Source: Winogradskyella wandonensis
Lineage (GTDB): Bacteria; Bacteroidota; Bacteroidia; Flavobacteriales; Flavobacteriaceae
Length of the DNA stretch: 64,000 bases
Assembly (NCBI RefSeq): GCF_004346845.1
Contig: NZ_SMGI01000001.1
Span: 434,001-498,000, forward strand
Direction: 5' to 3'
In this document: positions 8,370-17,500 of the stretch, piece by piece
How the letters are laid out: each line of letters begins with the position of its first letter
Numbering within the stretch: position 1 is the first letter of the stretch
Position numbers and translations under genes: made by a program
The notes under the pieces: model-generated
The model's input: the letters and a program-made list of their open reading frames with translations, nothing else
Told to the model about the DNA's origin: nothing
Database searches by the model: none

Positions 8370-9560
8370 TTAATTTAAAAATTCGAATATTCCTGCGGCA
8401 CCTTGACCTGTACCAACGCACATGGTTACCATACCGTATTGTCCTTGCATGTTGCGCTTACGCATTTCGTCAAATAACTGTACAGATAATTTAGCTCCAG
8501 TGCATCCTAACGGGTGACCTAAAGCAATGGCACCTCCATTTACATTGATGATATCTGGATTTAAGTCCAATTCGCGAATAACCGCCAACGATTGTGAAGC
8601 AAAGGCTTCATTCAATTCAATTAACTTAACATCGTCTTGCTTAAGTCCAGCTTGCTTTAATGCTTTTGGAATTGCAGCAACAGGACCAATACCCATAATA
8701 CGAGGAGGAACACCAGCAGCAGCATAGCTCACCATTCGAGCGATTGGTTTAAGATTAAGTTCTTTCACCATATCTTCACTCATCACCATAACAAAAGCTG
8801 CGCCATCACTTGTTTGAGAAGAGTTACCAGCGGTAACGCTTCCGCCTTGAGCAAAAACAGGTCTAAGCTTAGCTAGAGCTTCTTTGCTTGTTCCTTTACG
8901 CGGACCTTCATCTTTAGTCACAGTGTATGTGCGCGTCGCCTTTTTTCCTTTGGAATCGATGTAGGTTTCTTCAACTTCAATCGGAACAATTTGATCTTGG
9001 AAACGATTTTCTTCTAAAGCTTTTAAGGCTTTCATATGAGAATTGTAAGCAAATTCATCTTGGTCTTCACGAGACACATTGAATTTGTTTGCCACTTCTT
9101 CAGCAGTGTTTCCCATTCCCCAGTAATAATCGGCGTGCCCATCTGCAACGGTATCGTAGTTTAATTCTGGTTTAAAACCTGTCATTGGTACAGAACTCAT
9201 ACTCTCTACACCACCAGCAATGATACAATCTGCCATTCCAGATTGAATTTTTGCGACGGCCATACCAATAGTTTCTAATCCTGAAGAACAAAAACGGTTA
9301 ACCGTTACACCAGGTACATCTTCAATTTTTAATCCCATAAGAGAGATGAGACGTGCCATGTTTAGTCCTTGAGAACCTTCTGGCATCGCATTACCAACAA
9401 TAACATCGTCGATACGTGTTTTATCAAACTCTGGTAACTGCTCCATCATGTATGAGATGGTTTCTGCAGCTAACTCATCAGCTCTTTTAAATCTAAACGC
9501 GCCTTTTTTGGATTTCCCAACGGCTGTTCTATATCCTTTTACTATATATGCTGTTTTCAT
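8370..9560 (-). CDS. fadA: Acetyl-CoA C-acyltransferase (3-ketoacyl-CoA thiolase)
   Basis: A 396-residue thiolase, the last step of beta-oxidation: 3-ketoacyl-CoA plus CoA gives acetyl-CoA and a shortened acyl-CoA. The three catalytic residues are visible: nucleophile Cys91 in NRFCSSGLE, His349 in GGAIALGHPLGC, and Cys381 in TMCVGTGQG. Length and end (GIFEFLN) are normal for the family. It sits between fadN (97 bases upstream) and fadE (24 bases downstream) in one transcript. The 97-base gap to fadN holds a small degenerate repeat that is listed separately. Confidence 0.95.
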   Translation of the reverse strand: MKTAYIVKGYRTAVGKSKKGAFRFKRADELAAETISYMMEQLPEFDKTRIDDVIVGNAMPEGSQGLNMARLISLMGLKIEDVPGVTVNRFCSSGLETIGMAVAKIQSGMADCIIAGGVESMSSVPMTGFKPELNYDTVADGHADYYWGMGNTAEEVANKFNVSREDQDEFAYNSHMKALKALEENRFQDQIVPIEVEETYIDSKGKKATRTYTVTKDEGPRKGTSKEALAKLRPVFAQGGSVTAGNSSQTSDGAAFVMVMSEDMVKELNLKPIARMVSYAAAGVPPRIMGIGPVAAIPKALKQAGLKQDDVKLIELNEAFASQSLAVIRELDLNPDIINVNGGAIALGHPLGCTGAKLSVQLFDEMRKRNMQGQYGMVTMCVGTGQGAAGIFEFLN

Positions 9561-9568
9561 AGTTTATA

Positions 9569-9650
9569 GCTTTTGGCTAATAGCTCTTAGCTTTTAGCGT
9601 TTTATAATTATTGATTTACCAATAGCCAAAGGCTAATGGCTCATAGCTTA
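9569..9650. repeat. Imperfect direct/inverted intergenic repeat
   Basis: GGCTAATAGCTCTTAGCTT recurs 56 bases on as GGCTAATGGCTCATAGCTT (17 of 19 identical). An inverted copy of the TTTTGGCTAATA part lies between them (AATAGCCAAAGG). It occupies the fadN-fadA gap inside the operon, so it would be transcribed and could fold. Confidence 0.6.
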
Positions 9651-9656
9651 GCAACT

Positions 9657-12065
9657 TTAGTTGCGTAACGGTTTACCAGTTTTTAACATGTGCTGAATAC
9701 GCTCTAATGTTTTGCGCTCTGTACAAAGACTTAAGAAGGCTTCACGCTCGATATCTAATAAATATTGCTCTGATACTTTGGTCGGCTCTGATAAATCGCC
9801 ACCAGCCATAACGTAAGCTAATTTGTTAGCGATTTTCTGGTCGTGCTCAGAAATAAAGTTGCTGGCTTGCATAGAATCTGTCGCCACTAAAAATGCACCT
9901 AATGCTTGCTTACCTAAAACTAAAACATCATTGCGTTTTACAGGTTGCGTATAACCAGCATCTGCCAATAATTTGGCATGTTTCTTAGCTTCAGCAATTT
10001 GACGGTCTTTATTCACCACCACAACATCTTTACCGTGCTGTAATAAACCTAAATCGTAAGCTTCATATGCTGAAGTCGATACTTTGGCCATACCAATAGT
10101 TAAGAAATACTCTTGGAGAACATTCAGCTGCACATCACCTTTACGGAATGTATCTGAAGCTCTCAACGCCATTTCTTTAGAACCACCACCGCCAGGAATA
10201 ACACCAACACCAAACTCAACAAGTCCCATATACGTTTCTGCAGCAGCGACTACTTTATCAGCGTGAAGTGATAATTCACATCCACCACCAAGCGTCATAC
10301 CATGGGGCGCAGAAATTGTTGGGATAGATGAATAACGCATACGCATCATCGTGTCTTGGAAATATTTAATAGCCATGTTAAGCTCGTCATATTCTTGCTC
10401 AACAGCCATCATAAAAATCATTCCGATGTTTGCACCAACCGAGAAGTTTGCGCCTTGGTTACCAATTACTAAACCATCAAAATCTTTTTCGGCTAAGTCA
10501 ATTGCTTTGTTAAGACCAGCTAAAACATCACCACCGATGGTATTCATTTTAGATTGGAACTCACAATTGATAATTCCATCACCGATATCTTCGATAACAA
10601 CTCCAGAGTTTTTGAATACTTCGTTTGATTTACGGATGTTATCTAAGATGATAAATGCATCTTGACCAGGTTTTTTAACCTGAGATTTTGTAGGAACATC
10701 ATAATAATAAGTTGCGCCATCTTTTACGGTATAGAAAGACGTTTCGCCTTTTGATACCATTTCTTTAACCCAAGCTGCAGGTTCTTTGCCTTCAGCTTTC
10801 ATAAGTTCAATACCTTTTTCAACACCTACGGCATCCCAAATTTCGAATGGTCCATTTTCCCAACCAAAACCAGCTTTCATTGCATCGTCAATTCGGTATA
10901 ATTCATCAGAAATTTCTGGAATTCTATTTTGTACGTAAGCAAACATCGCTGCGAAATTCTTTCTGTAGAATTCGCCAGCTTTGTCCTTACCACCAACTAA
11001 AACCTTAAAACGGTCAATTGGTTTATCGATTGTTTTTGTTAATTCTAAAGTCGCAAAAGACGCACGTTTTTTAGAACGATATTCCATCGTGTCTAAATCG
11101 AGTGTTAGAATTTCTTTTTTACCATCTGCATTTACCGATTTTTTATAAAATCCTTGACCAGTTTTGCTTCCTAACCATTTATTTTCCATCATAGTGTCGA
11201 TGAAATCTGGTAGTTTGAAAAGCTCATGCGCTTCGTCATCTGGGCAATTATCGTAAATACCATTAGCAACGTGTACTAATGTATCTAAACCTACAACATC
11301 TACTGTACGGAATGTTGCCGATTTTGGACGACCAATGACTGGGCCAGTTAATTTATCAACCTCTTCAACCGTTAAGCCTAGTTCTTTTACTTGGTGGAAT
11401 AACGATTGAATACCGAAAATTCCAATACGGTTTCCAATAAACGCAGGTGTGTCTTTTGCTAAAACCGAAGTCTTACCTAAGAATTTTTCACCATACTCCA
11501 TTAAGAAGTCTGTAACCTCTTGTTTGCAATCTGGACCTGGAACAACCTCAAATAACTTTAAGTAACGTGGCGGGTTAAAGAAATGCGTCACTGCAAAATG
11601 CTTACGGAAATCTTCAGAACGGCCTTCGTTCATAAATTTAATAGGAATACCAGAAGTGTTAGATGAAATAATAGTACCTGGTGTTCTGTATTTTTCTAAC
11701 TTCTCAAAAACTTGTTGTTTAATGTCGAGACGTTCAACAACAACTTCCATAATCCAATCGACATCCGCTACTTTAGCAATATCATCTTCGAGATTACCTG
11801 TGGTAATTCTACTAGCAAACTTTTGATTGTAAATAGGCGAGGGCTTCGATTTTAGAGAGTCTTGAAGCGCAGTGTTAACAATGCGATTTCTTACCACTTT
11901 ATCATCAAGTGTAAGTCCCATTGCTTTTTCTTTTTCATTTAGTTCTCGTGGAACAATATCTAGTAAAAGGACATCTACACCTATATTGGCAAAATGACAA
12001 GCAATACCACTTCCCATAATTCCGGAACCGATAATTGCTACTTTTTTAATTCTACGTTTGCTCAT
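9657..12065 (-). CDS. fadN: 3-hydroxyacyl-CoA dehydrogenase / enoyl-CoA hydratase fusion (FadN type)
   Basis: An 802-residue bifunctional beta-oxidation enzyme. The NAD-binding loop is at the very start (IIGSGIMGSG, residues 11-20), followed by the dehydrogenase core (ISSNTSGIP, FFNPP, FIGNRIG) to about residue 420. The crotonase-like hydratase domain is at about 495-700 (NQGANFSVGAN, GMTLGGGCEL). This order, dehydrogenase first, is the reverse of E. coli FadB and matches Bacillus FadN, also about 790 residues. It hydrates enoyl-CoA and oxidises the product to 3-ketoacyl-CoA. It begins 1 base after the marR stop, which implies translational coupling, and it is followed by fadA and fadE in the same order as Bacillus fadNAE. 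Confidence 0.93.
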   Translation of the reverse strand: MSKRRIKKVAIIGSGIMGSGIACHFANIGVDVLLLDIVPRELNEKEKAMGLTLDDKVVRNRIVNTALQDSLKSKPSPIYNQKFASRITTGNLEDDIAKVADVDWIMEVVVERLDIKQQVFEKLEKYRTPGTIISSNTSGIPIKFMNEGRSEDFRKHFAVTHFFNPPRYLKLFEVVPGPDCKQEVTDFLMEYGEKFLGKTSVLAKDTPAFIGNRIGIFGIQSLFHQVKELGLTVEEVDKLTGPVIGRPKSATFRTVDVVGLDTLVHVANGIYDNCPDDEAHELFKLPDFIDTMMENKWLGSKTGQGFYKKSVNADGKKEILTLDLDTMEYRSKKRASFATLELTKTIDKPIDRFKVLVGGKDKAGEFYRKNFAAMFAYVQNRIPEISDELYRIDDAMKAGFGWENGPFEIWDAVGVEKGIELMKAEGKEPAAWVKEMVSKGETSFYTVKDGATYYYDVPTKSQVKKPGQDAFIILDNIRKSNEVFKNSGVVIEDIGDGIINCEFQSKMNTIGGDVLAGLNKAIDLAEKDFDGLVIGNQGANFSVGANIGMIFMMAVEQEYDELNMAIKYFQDTMMRMRYSSIPTISAPHGMTLGGGCELSLHADKVVAAAETYMGLVEFGVGVIPGGGGSKEMALRASDTFRKGDVQLNVLQEYFLTIGMAKVSTSAYEAYDLGLLQHGKDVVVVNKDRQIAEAKKHAKLLADAGYTQPVKRNDVLVLGKQALGAFLVATDSMQASNFISEHDQKIANKLAYVMAGGDLSEPTKVSEQYLLDIEREAFLSLCTERKTLERIQHMLKTGKPLRN

Positions 12066-12066
12066 G

Positions 12067-12528
12067 TTATTTTAGAATTTTTTCTTTTTGATTGTATATT
12101 TTCTTATTTGATATCATGTGATTTATAATCTCTGCTACTTTGTAAAAGCCAGAGAGTTCTTCTCTAGAAACGTTATCTCTAATGGCTTCATTAAACGTAA
12201 GTACGCGGTCTCTTGAGTAGGCACGCTTTTCTCTTCCAAAATCAGTTAGGTGAATTAATACGCCACGACCATCTTCAGGATTAGGTTTTCTTGTAATCAG
12301 TCCTTTTTCCTCCATCGTTTTAAGGGTACGCGAAAGACTTGTAGCTTCCATTCCCATTTTTGGACCAAGTGAGGTGGAAGGTGTTCCTTCTTCAGGGTCA
12401 ATACTTAATAAAGCGAAACCGGTTGCCATTGTTGTATCGAATTGAGCGGCTTCTTCGTTATACATTTTATTTACTGCTAACCATGTGGTTCTGAGTACGT
12501 AATCTATAGTTTTGTCTTTCAAACTCAA
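12067..12528 (-). CDS. MarR-family regulator of the fad operon
   Basis: A 153-residue protein with a MarR winged-helix domain at about 35-125 (GMEATSLSRTLKTMEEKGLI recognition region, then the wing RKPNPEDGRGVLIHLT). No ATG is available ahead of the domain; the start must be TTG here or the TTG two codons later. It leads the fadN-fadA-fadE operon, almost touching fadN. Two near-identical dyads lie just upstream, the nearer one covering the -33 region of its promoter. By analogy with other MarR proteins it most likely represses its own operon and is released by a fatty acyl ligand. The regulatory role is inferred; the ligand is unknown. Confidence 0.85.
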   Translation of the reverse strand: MSLKDKTIDYVLRTTWLAVNKMYNEEAAQFDTTMATGFALLSIDPEEGTPSTSLGPKMGMEATSLSRTLKTMEEKGLITRKPNPEDGRGVLIHLTDFGREKRAYSRDRVLTFNEAIRDNVSREELSGFYKVAEIINHMISNKKIYNQKEKILK

Positions 12529-12548
12529 ACGTTTTCGTGTTAGGAAGA

Positions 12549-12556
12549 CAAATATA
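12549..12556 (-). promoter_or_regulatory. -7 box of the marR-fadNAE promoter
   Basis: TATATTTG on the minus strand fits the Bacteroidota consensus TAnnTTTG. It lies 21 bases ahead of the TTG start of marR. The -33 position falls inside the first operator dyad. Confidence 0.7.
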
Positions 12557-12564
12557 ATAAAAAA

Positions 12565-12610
12565 TACTATGCACGCATAGTATTTAAAAATAAATTATGC
12601 ATGCATAGTA
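12565..12610 (-). promoter_or_regulatory. Paired near-palindromic operators for the MarR regulator
   Basis: Two 18-bp dyads with the shared core ATGCaYGCATAGTA lie 28 bp centre to centre: TACTATGCACGCATAGTA and AATTATGCATGCATAGTA (15 of 18 identical). Each is close to the perfect palindrome ACTATGCATGCATAGT. The first covers the -33 region of the promoter, so binding would block polymerase. Position directly upstream of marR points to autoregulation. Confidence 0.7.
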
Positions 12611-12624
12611 AATTTATCTATTGA

Positions 12625-12657
12625 AATAAAAAATGTCTCAGAGTTAGTGAGACATTT
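12625..12657 (-). terminator. Rho-independent terminator of fadD
   Basis: A perfect 10-bp stem (AAATGTCTCA / TGAGACATTT, 7-base loop) is followed on the minus strand by TTTTTTATTTC. It separates fadD from the MarR-controlled operon. Confidence 0.85.
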
Positions 12658-12685
12658 ACTTACATTTCGATGAGAAGATTCTTTG

Positions 12686-14467
12686 TTATCCGCGATACAT
12701 CTTCTCGTATAAGTCGTTATACATCTCTTTAATAACGCTGCGTTTCATCTTCATAGTAGGTGTTAGTTCTCCATTATCTATAGACCAGACTGAAGATGTT
12801 AATTCGAATTTCTTAACCTGCTCCCACTTTCCAAAATTGATATTGTATTTATCAACCTCTTTTTGGATACGCTTTATTACAATTTCCGAAGCAGCGATGT
12901 CTTCATTAGACGTTCCGATATTATGACCTTTATGTTCTATCCAATCTCTTACGAAATCAAAATTTGGTTGAATAAGAGCGCAAGGCATTTTTTCACCTTC
13001 GCCTACAACCATAATTTGTTCTATAAATAAGGATTGTTTTAAATCATTCTCTAGAAGCGTAGGGATAACGTATTTACCGCCTGAGGTTTTAAACATTTCT
13101 TTTTTACGTCCTGTTATTTTAAGAAATCCATCAGCAGTGACTTCTCCTTTATCTCCTGTATGAAAATAATCGCCAGACATGACTTCAGCTGTTTTTTCTG
13201 GATCCTTGTAATAGCCTTGCATGACATTTGGTCCTTTAATTAAAATTTCGCCATCATCTGCAATTTTTACTTCTACGCCATCTATGGGTTTGCCAACTGT
13301 ACCAATTTGGTACATATTATTTTTGTAAAGACCAACAGAAACCACAGGAGATGTTTCTGTAAGGCCGTAGCCTTCCATAACACGCATGCCAGCAGCCCCA
13401 AAAACTCTAGCCAATCTTGGTTGCAAAGCTGCACTACCAGATACCATAGTGTATAGCTGACCACCTAATGCCTCACGCCATTTACTAAAAATAAGTTTGT
13501 TAGCAATCTTAAGTTTAAACTCGTACCATGCACCATTTTTTCCGTAAGGCTCCCATTTTTCGCCCAAACTAACGGCCCAAAAGAAAAGCGCTTTTTTAAT
13601 ACCTGTAAGCTCTTCTCCTTTAAGCATAATTTTATCAAACACTTTTTCGAGTAAACGAGGTACAACACTCATAAGATTTGGTTTAACCTCTTTGGCATTA
13701 TCACCAATTTTATCTAGGGCTTCAGCAAAGTAAATTGATGTGCCAGCGTATTGATAAACGTAAATAAGTACACGCTCAAAAATATGGCAAATTGGCAAGA
13801 AGCTTAATATTCTGGTTTCTCCAGATTCTGGTAGAGGTACACGAGGAGAGCTTGCCAGAACGTTACTTGTAATATTCCAATGACTTAGCATAACCCCTTT
13901 TGGTTTTCCTGTTGTACCCGACGTGTAAATTATGGTTGCTAAATCGTGTTTATCGACTTCGTCTTTTCTAGCTTCAACTTCTGGTTGGTTGGTTTCGTCT
14001 TTTCCAAGCGTAAATAGTTCTGAATAATGCTTACAGCCTTCAATTTGGTCAAAAGAGTAAACGTCTTTCAGTTTTGTATTCGCCTTAATTTTATTGACTT
14101 TCTCTAAAACTTCTTCATCAGAAACAAAACAGTAAATCGACTCACTATGATTCAGCACATACTCATAATCTTCAGCACAAATCGTTGGATAAATAGGGAC
14201 ATTTGTAGCGCCAATTTGTAGTGTGCCAATGTCCATAATATTCCATTCGGTTCTGTTTGTTGAAGAAATAAGCGCAATTTTATCACCTTTTTTTACGCCC
14301 ATTTTCAGTAAAGCACGACTAACTGCATTGGCTTTGTCTAAATAGTCTTGCGTGGACATCGGCGTCCATTTGCCATCGTACTTGGTAACTAAAGCGGAAT
14401 TGTTAGGGTTATTTTTGAGCTGATGGTATGGAAAGTCAAAGAGTCTTTTTATTTCTGTCATAGTCAT
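12686..14467 (-). CDS. fadD: Long-chain fatty-acid-CoA ligase (AMP-forming)
   Basis: A 593-residue ANL-superfamily enzyme that activates fatty acids with ATP and CoA to acyl-CoA, the entry step of beta-oxidation. The AMP-binding P-loop TIIYTSGTTGKPKGVMLSH spans residues 178-196. The later motifs GYGLTETSP and YFHTGDKGEV are intact, and the C-terminal lid carries GRKKEMFKTSGGKY with the expected lysines. Size and motifs match the FAA1/FadD15 group rather than E. coli FadD. It has its own terminator, so it is transcribed separately from the MarR-led operon downstream, although its product supplies that pathway. Confidence 0.9.
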   Translation of the reverse strand: MTMTEIKRLFDFPYHQLKNNPNNSALVTKYDGKWTPMSTQDYLDKANAVSRALLKMGVKKGDKIALISSTNRTEWNIMDIGTLQIGATNVPIYPTICAEDYEYVLNHSESIYCFVSDEEVLEKVNKIKANTKLKDVYSFDQIEGCKHYSELFTLGKDETNQPEVEARKDEVDKHDLATIIYTSGTTGKPKGVMLSHWNITSNVLASSPRVPLPESGETRILSFLPICHIFERVLIYVYQYAGTSIYFAEALDKIGDNAKEVKPNLMSVVPRLLEKVFDKIMLKGEELTGIKKALFFWAVSLGEKWEPYGKNGAWYEFKLKIANKLIFSKWREALGGQLYTMVSGSAALQPRLARVFGAAGMRVMEGYGLTETSPVVSVGLYKNNMYQIGTVGKPIDGVEVKIADDGEILIKGPNVMQGYYKDPEKTAEVMSGDYFHTGDKGEVTADGFLKITGRKKEMFKTSGGKYVIPTLLENDLKQSLFIEQIMVVGEGEKMPCALIQPNFDFVRDWIEHKGHNIGTSNEDIAASEIVIKRIQKEVDKYNINFGKWEQVKKFELTSSVWSIDNGELTPTMKMKRSVIKEMYNDLYEKMYRG

Positions 14468-14550
14468 TTTTCAGTTAAGGGAACGCAATATTACGAAAAT
14501 ATGAAAATTAACAGTAGAAACTAAAAGATTAATAGTTTTGAACGAATATT

Positions 14551-17500
14551 TTAAGAATTTCTCTTTTCTATCCACTTTCTGGCATTTACAAATGCTTCTA
14601 ACCAAGGCGATACTTTATCATTTCTATCTTTGGGATAATATGCCCAGTTCCATGGAAATGTAGAACGCTCAATGTGTGGCATCGTTACTAAATGACGACC
14701 TGTTTTATCCGTCATCATCGCGGTATTAAAGTCAGAACCATTTGGGTTGTGTGGATATGCATCGTAAGCATATTTAGCAACAATGTTGTACTTATCTTCA
14801 GTATATGGTAAGCTAAATTTACCTTCGCCATGAGAAATCCAAACACCTAAAGTTGTTCCGGCTAAAGTCGATAACATCACTGAGTTGTTTTCTTGGATTT
14901 TTACCGAAGTAAAGGCACTTTCGTGTTTTCCAGAATCATTGTAGGTCATTTTACCGTGTTGTTCGTGGTCTGGATTGATAAGGTCTAATTCCATCCACAA
15001 TTGGCAACCGTTACAAATACCAACAGACAACGTATCTTCCCTTTCGAAGAAATTTTTCAATGCTATGTTGGCTTTTTCATTGTATTTAAAGGCGCCGGCC
15101 CAACCTTTTGCTGAGCCAAGTACATCAGAGTTTGAAAAGCCACCAACGGCGCCAATAAACTGAATGTCTTCAAGAGTTTCTCGACCAGAAATTAAATCGG
15201 TCATATGCACATCCTTAACATCAAAACCTGCTAAATACATAGCATTTGCCATTTCGCGTTCGGAGTTACTTCCTTTTTCTCGGATAATAGCCGCTTTTGG
15301 TTTATTTGAATTGGCTCTGTAGTCTTTTAAAACACCATCAAACTTTGAAGGAAATTTGTAGTCTAAAGGTTGAGTTGCATAATTTTCAAATCGTGCTTTT
15401 GCCAAACCATTTGCCGTTTGTTTTTGGTCTAATAGATATGAAGTCTTGTACCACATATCTCTTAAACGCGAAACCGTCATGGTGTAAACTTCATCTCTAT
15501 TGATAATACTTAAAACATCGCTTTCTGTGACTTTTCCGATATTATGAAAATCGATATTTGCATCAGAAAGAATAGCTTCAATAGAATTATCTTCGGCTTG
15601 AAAAACAATACCAGCATTTTCTGCAAATAATACTTTAATAGAATCTTTTTGCTGAAGCGAAGTAATATCTAATTCAGCGCCTAGATTAGTATCGGCGAAG
15701 CATAATTCTAATAAGGTTGTAATCAATCCACCAGAAGCGACATCGTGTCCTGCAACAATTTTTCGGTCGTTTATTAATTTCTGAATGGTATTAAACACTG
15801 TTTTCAAATAGTCCGCACTTTGAACATTTGGTGTGTTGCTTCCAACTTTATTTTTTATTTGTGCAAAGCTACTTCCGCCTAATTTATAGTCATCTTGAGA
15901 AATGTTAATGTAGTAAATATCACCTTTTCCTTTTTGAAAAACAGGCTCAATTACATGGGTAATATCATTACAATTTGCAGCAGCAGAAATAATTACTGTA
16001 CCGGGAGAAATCACTTCGCCATCAGGGTATTTTTGCTTCATGGATAAGGAATCTTTTCCTGTAGGAACGTTGATGCCCAAGTCAATAGAAAATTCTGAAA
16101 TGGCTTTTACAGCTTCATATAAGCGTGCATCTTCACCAGGATTTTTACAAGGCCACATCCAGTTTGCCGAAAGTGAAACGCTTTTCAATCCGTCTTTAAG
16201 TGGTGCCCACATGATGTTGGTTAACGCTTCGGTAATACTATTACGACTACCTGCAACAGGATTAATTAAACCGGAAATAGGCGAGTGGCCAATTGAGGTA
16301 GCAATACCTTCTTTTCCGTTGTAATCGAGTGCCATAACGCCAAGGTTATTTAACGGTAATTGTAGCGGACCAGCACATTGTTGTTTAGCTACTTTACCAC
16401 CAACACAGCGGTCTACTTTATTAGTTAGCCAATCTTTACAAGCCACAGCTTCAAGTTGAAGTACTTGGTCTAAATAATTATAAAAATCATCTGGATTGTA
16501 TGATATTCCGCCATAGTTATGGTCAACTGTATTATCTGTCATTATGGTTTTTGGAGAACTACCAAACATATCTTCAAGTGCTAAATCCATTGGTTTATTT
16601 CCATTGGTTTTAGACTCAAATGTAAACCTGTTATCGCCGGTTACATCTCCGACGTCATAGATGGGCGAGCGTTCTCTATCAGCAATTTTATGGAGCGTGT
16701 CTAGATGGTTTTGGGCAATAACTAATCCCATACGTTCTTGAGATTCGTTACCGATAATTTCTTTGTCTGAAAGCGTTGGGTCACCGACAGGTAATTTATC
16801 CAAGTCAATTTTCCCGCCAGTATCTTCCACCAATTCAGACAGACAGTTTAAATGTCCACCAGCACCATGGTCATGGATAGAAACAATATGGTTTTCGTCA
16901 CTTTCTACCATACCACGAACGGCGTTTGCGGCACGTTTTTGCATTTCTGGGTTAGAACGTTGAACAGCGTTTAATTCTATGCCTGTTGAAAACTCGCCAG
17001 TATCTGCTGATGATACGGCAGCACCACCCATTCCGATACGGTAATTTTCACCGCCGAGAATTACAATTTTATCACCTTCTTTAGGTGTGTCTTTTAAAGC
17101 TTGGTCTGCTTTTCCGTAGCCAATTCCACCAGCTTGCATGATTACTTTATCATAGCCAAGTTGTCTGTTATTCTCTTTATGTTCAAATGTTAAAACAGAA
17201 CCACAAATTAATGGTTGCCCGAATTTGTTTCCAAAGTCTGATGCTCCATTAGAGGCTTTAATTAAGATATCAATTGGCGTTTGGTAGAGCCATTTTCTGG
17301 CTTCAAATTTTTGTTCCCAAGGTCTATCTTTTTCTAATCTAGAATAAGACGTCATATAGACGGCCGTTCCGGCTAATGGTAAAGAGCCTTTTCCGCCAGC
17401 AAGTCTATCTCTAATTTCGCCGCCAGAACCCGTTGCAGCACCATTAAAAGGTTCTACTGTAGTTGGGAAATTATGTGTTTCTGCCTTTAAAGAAATAACA

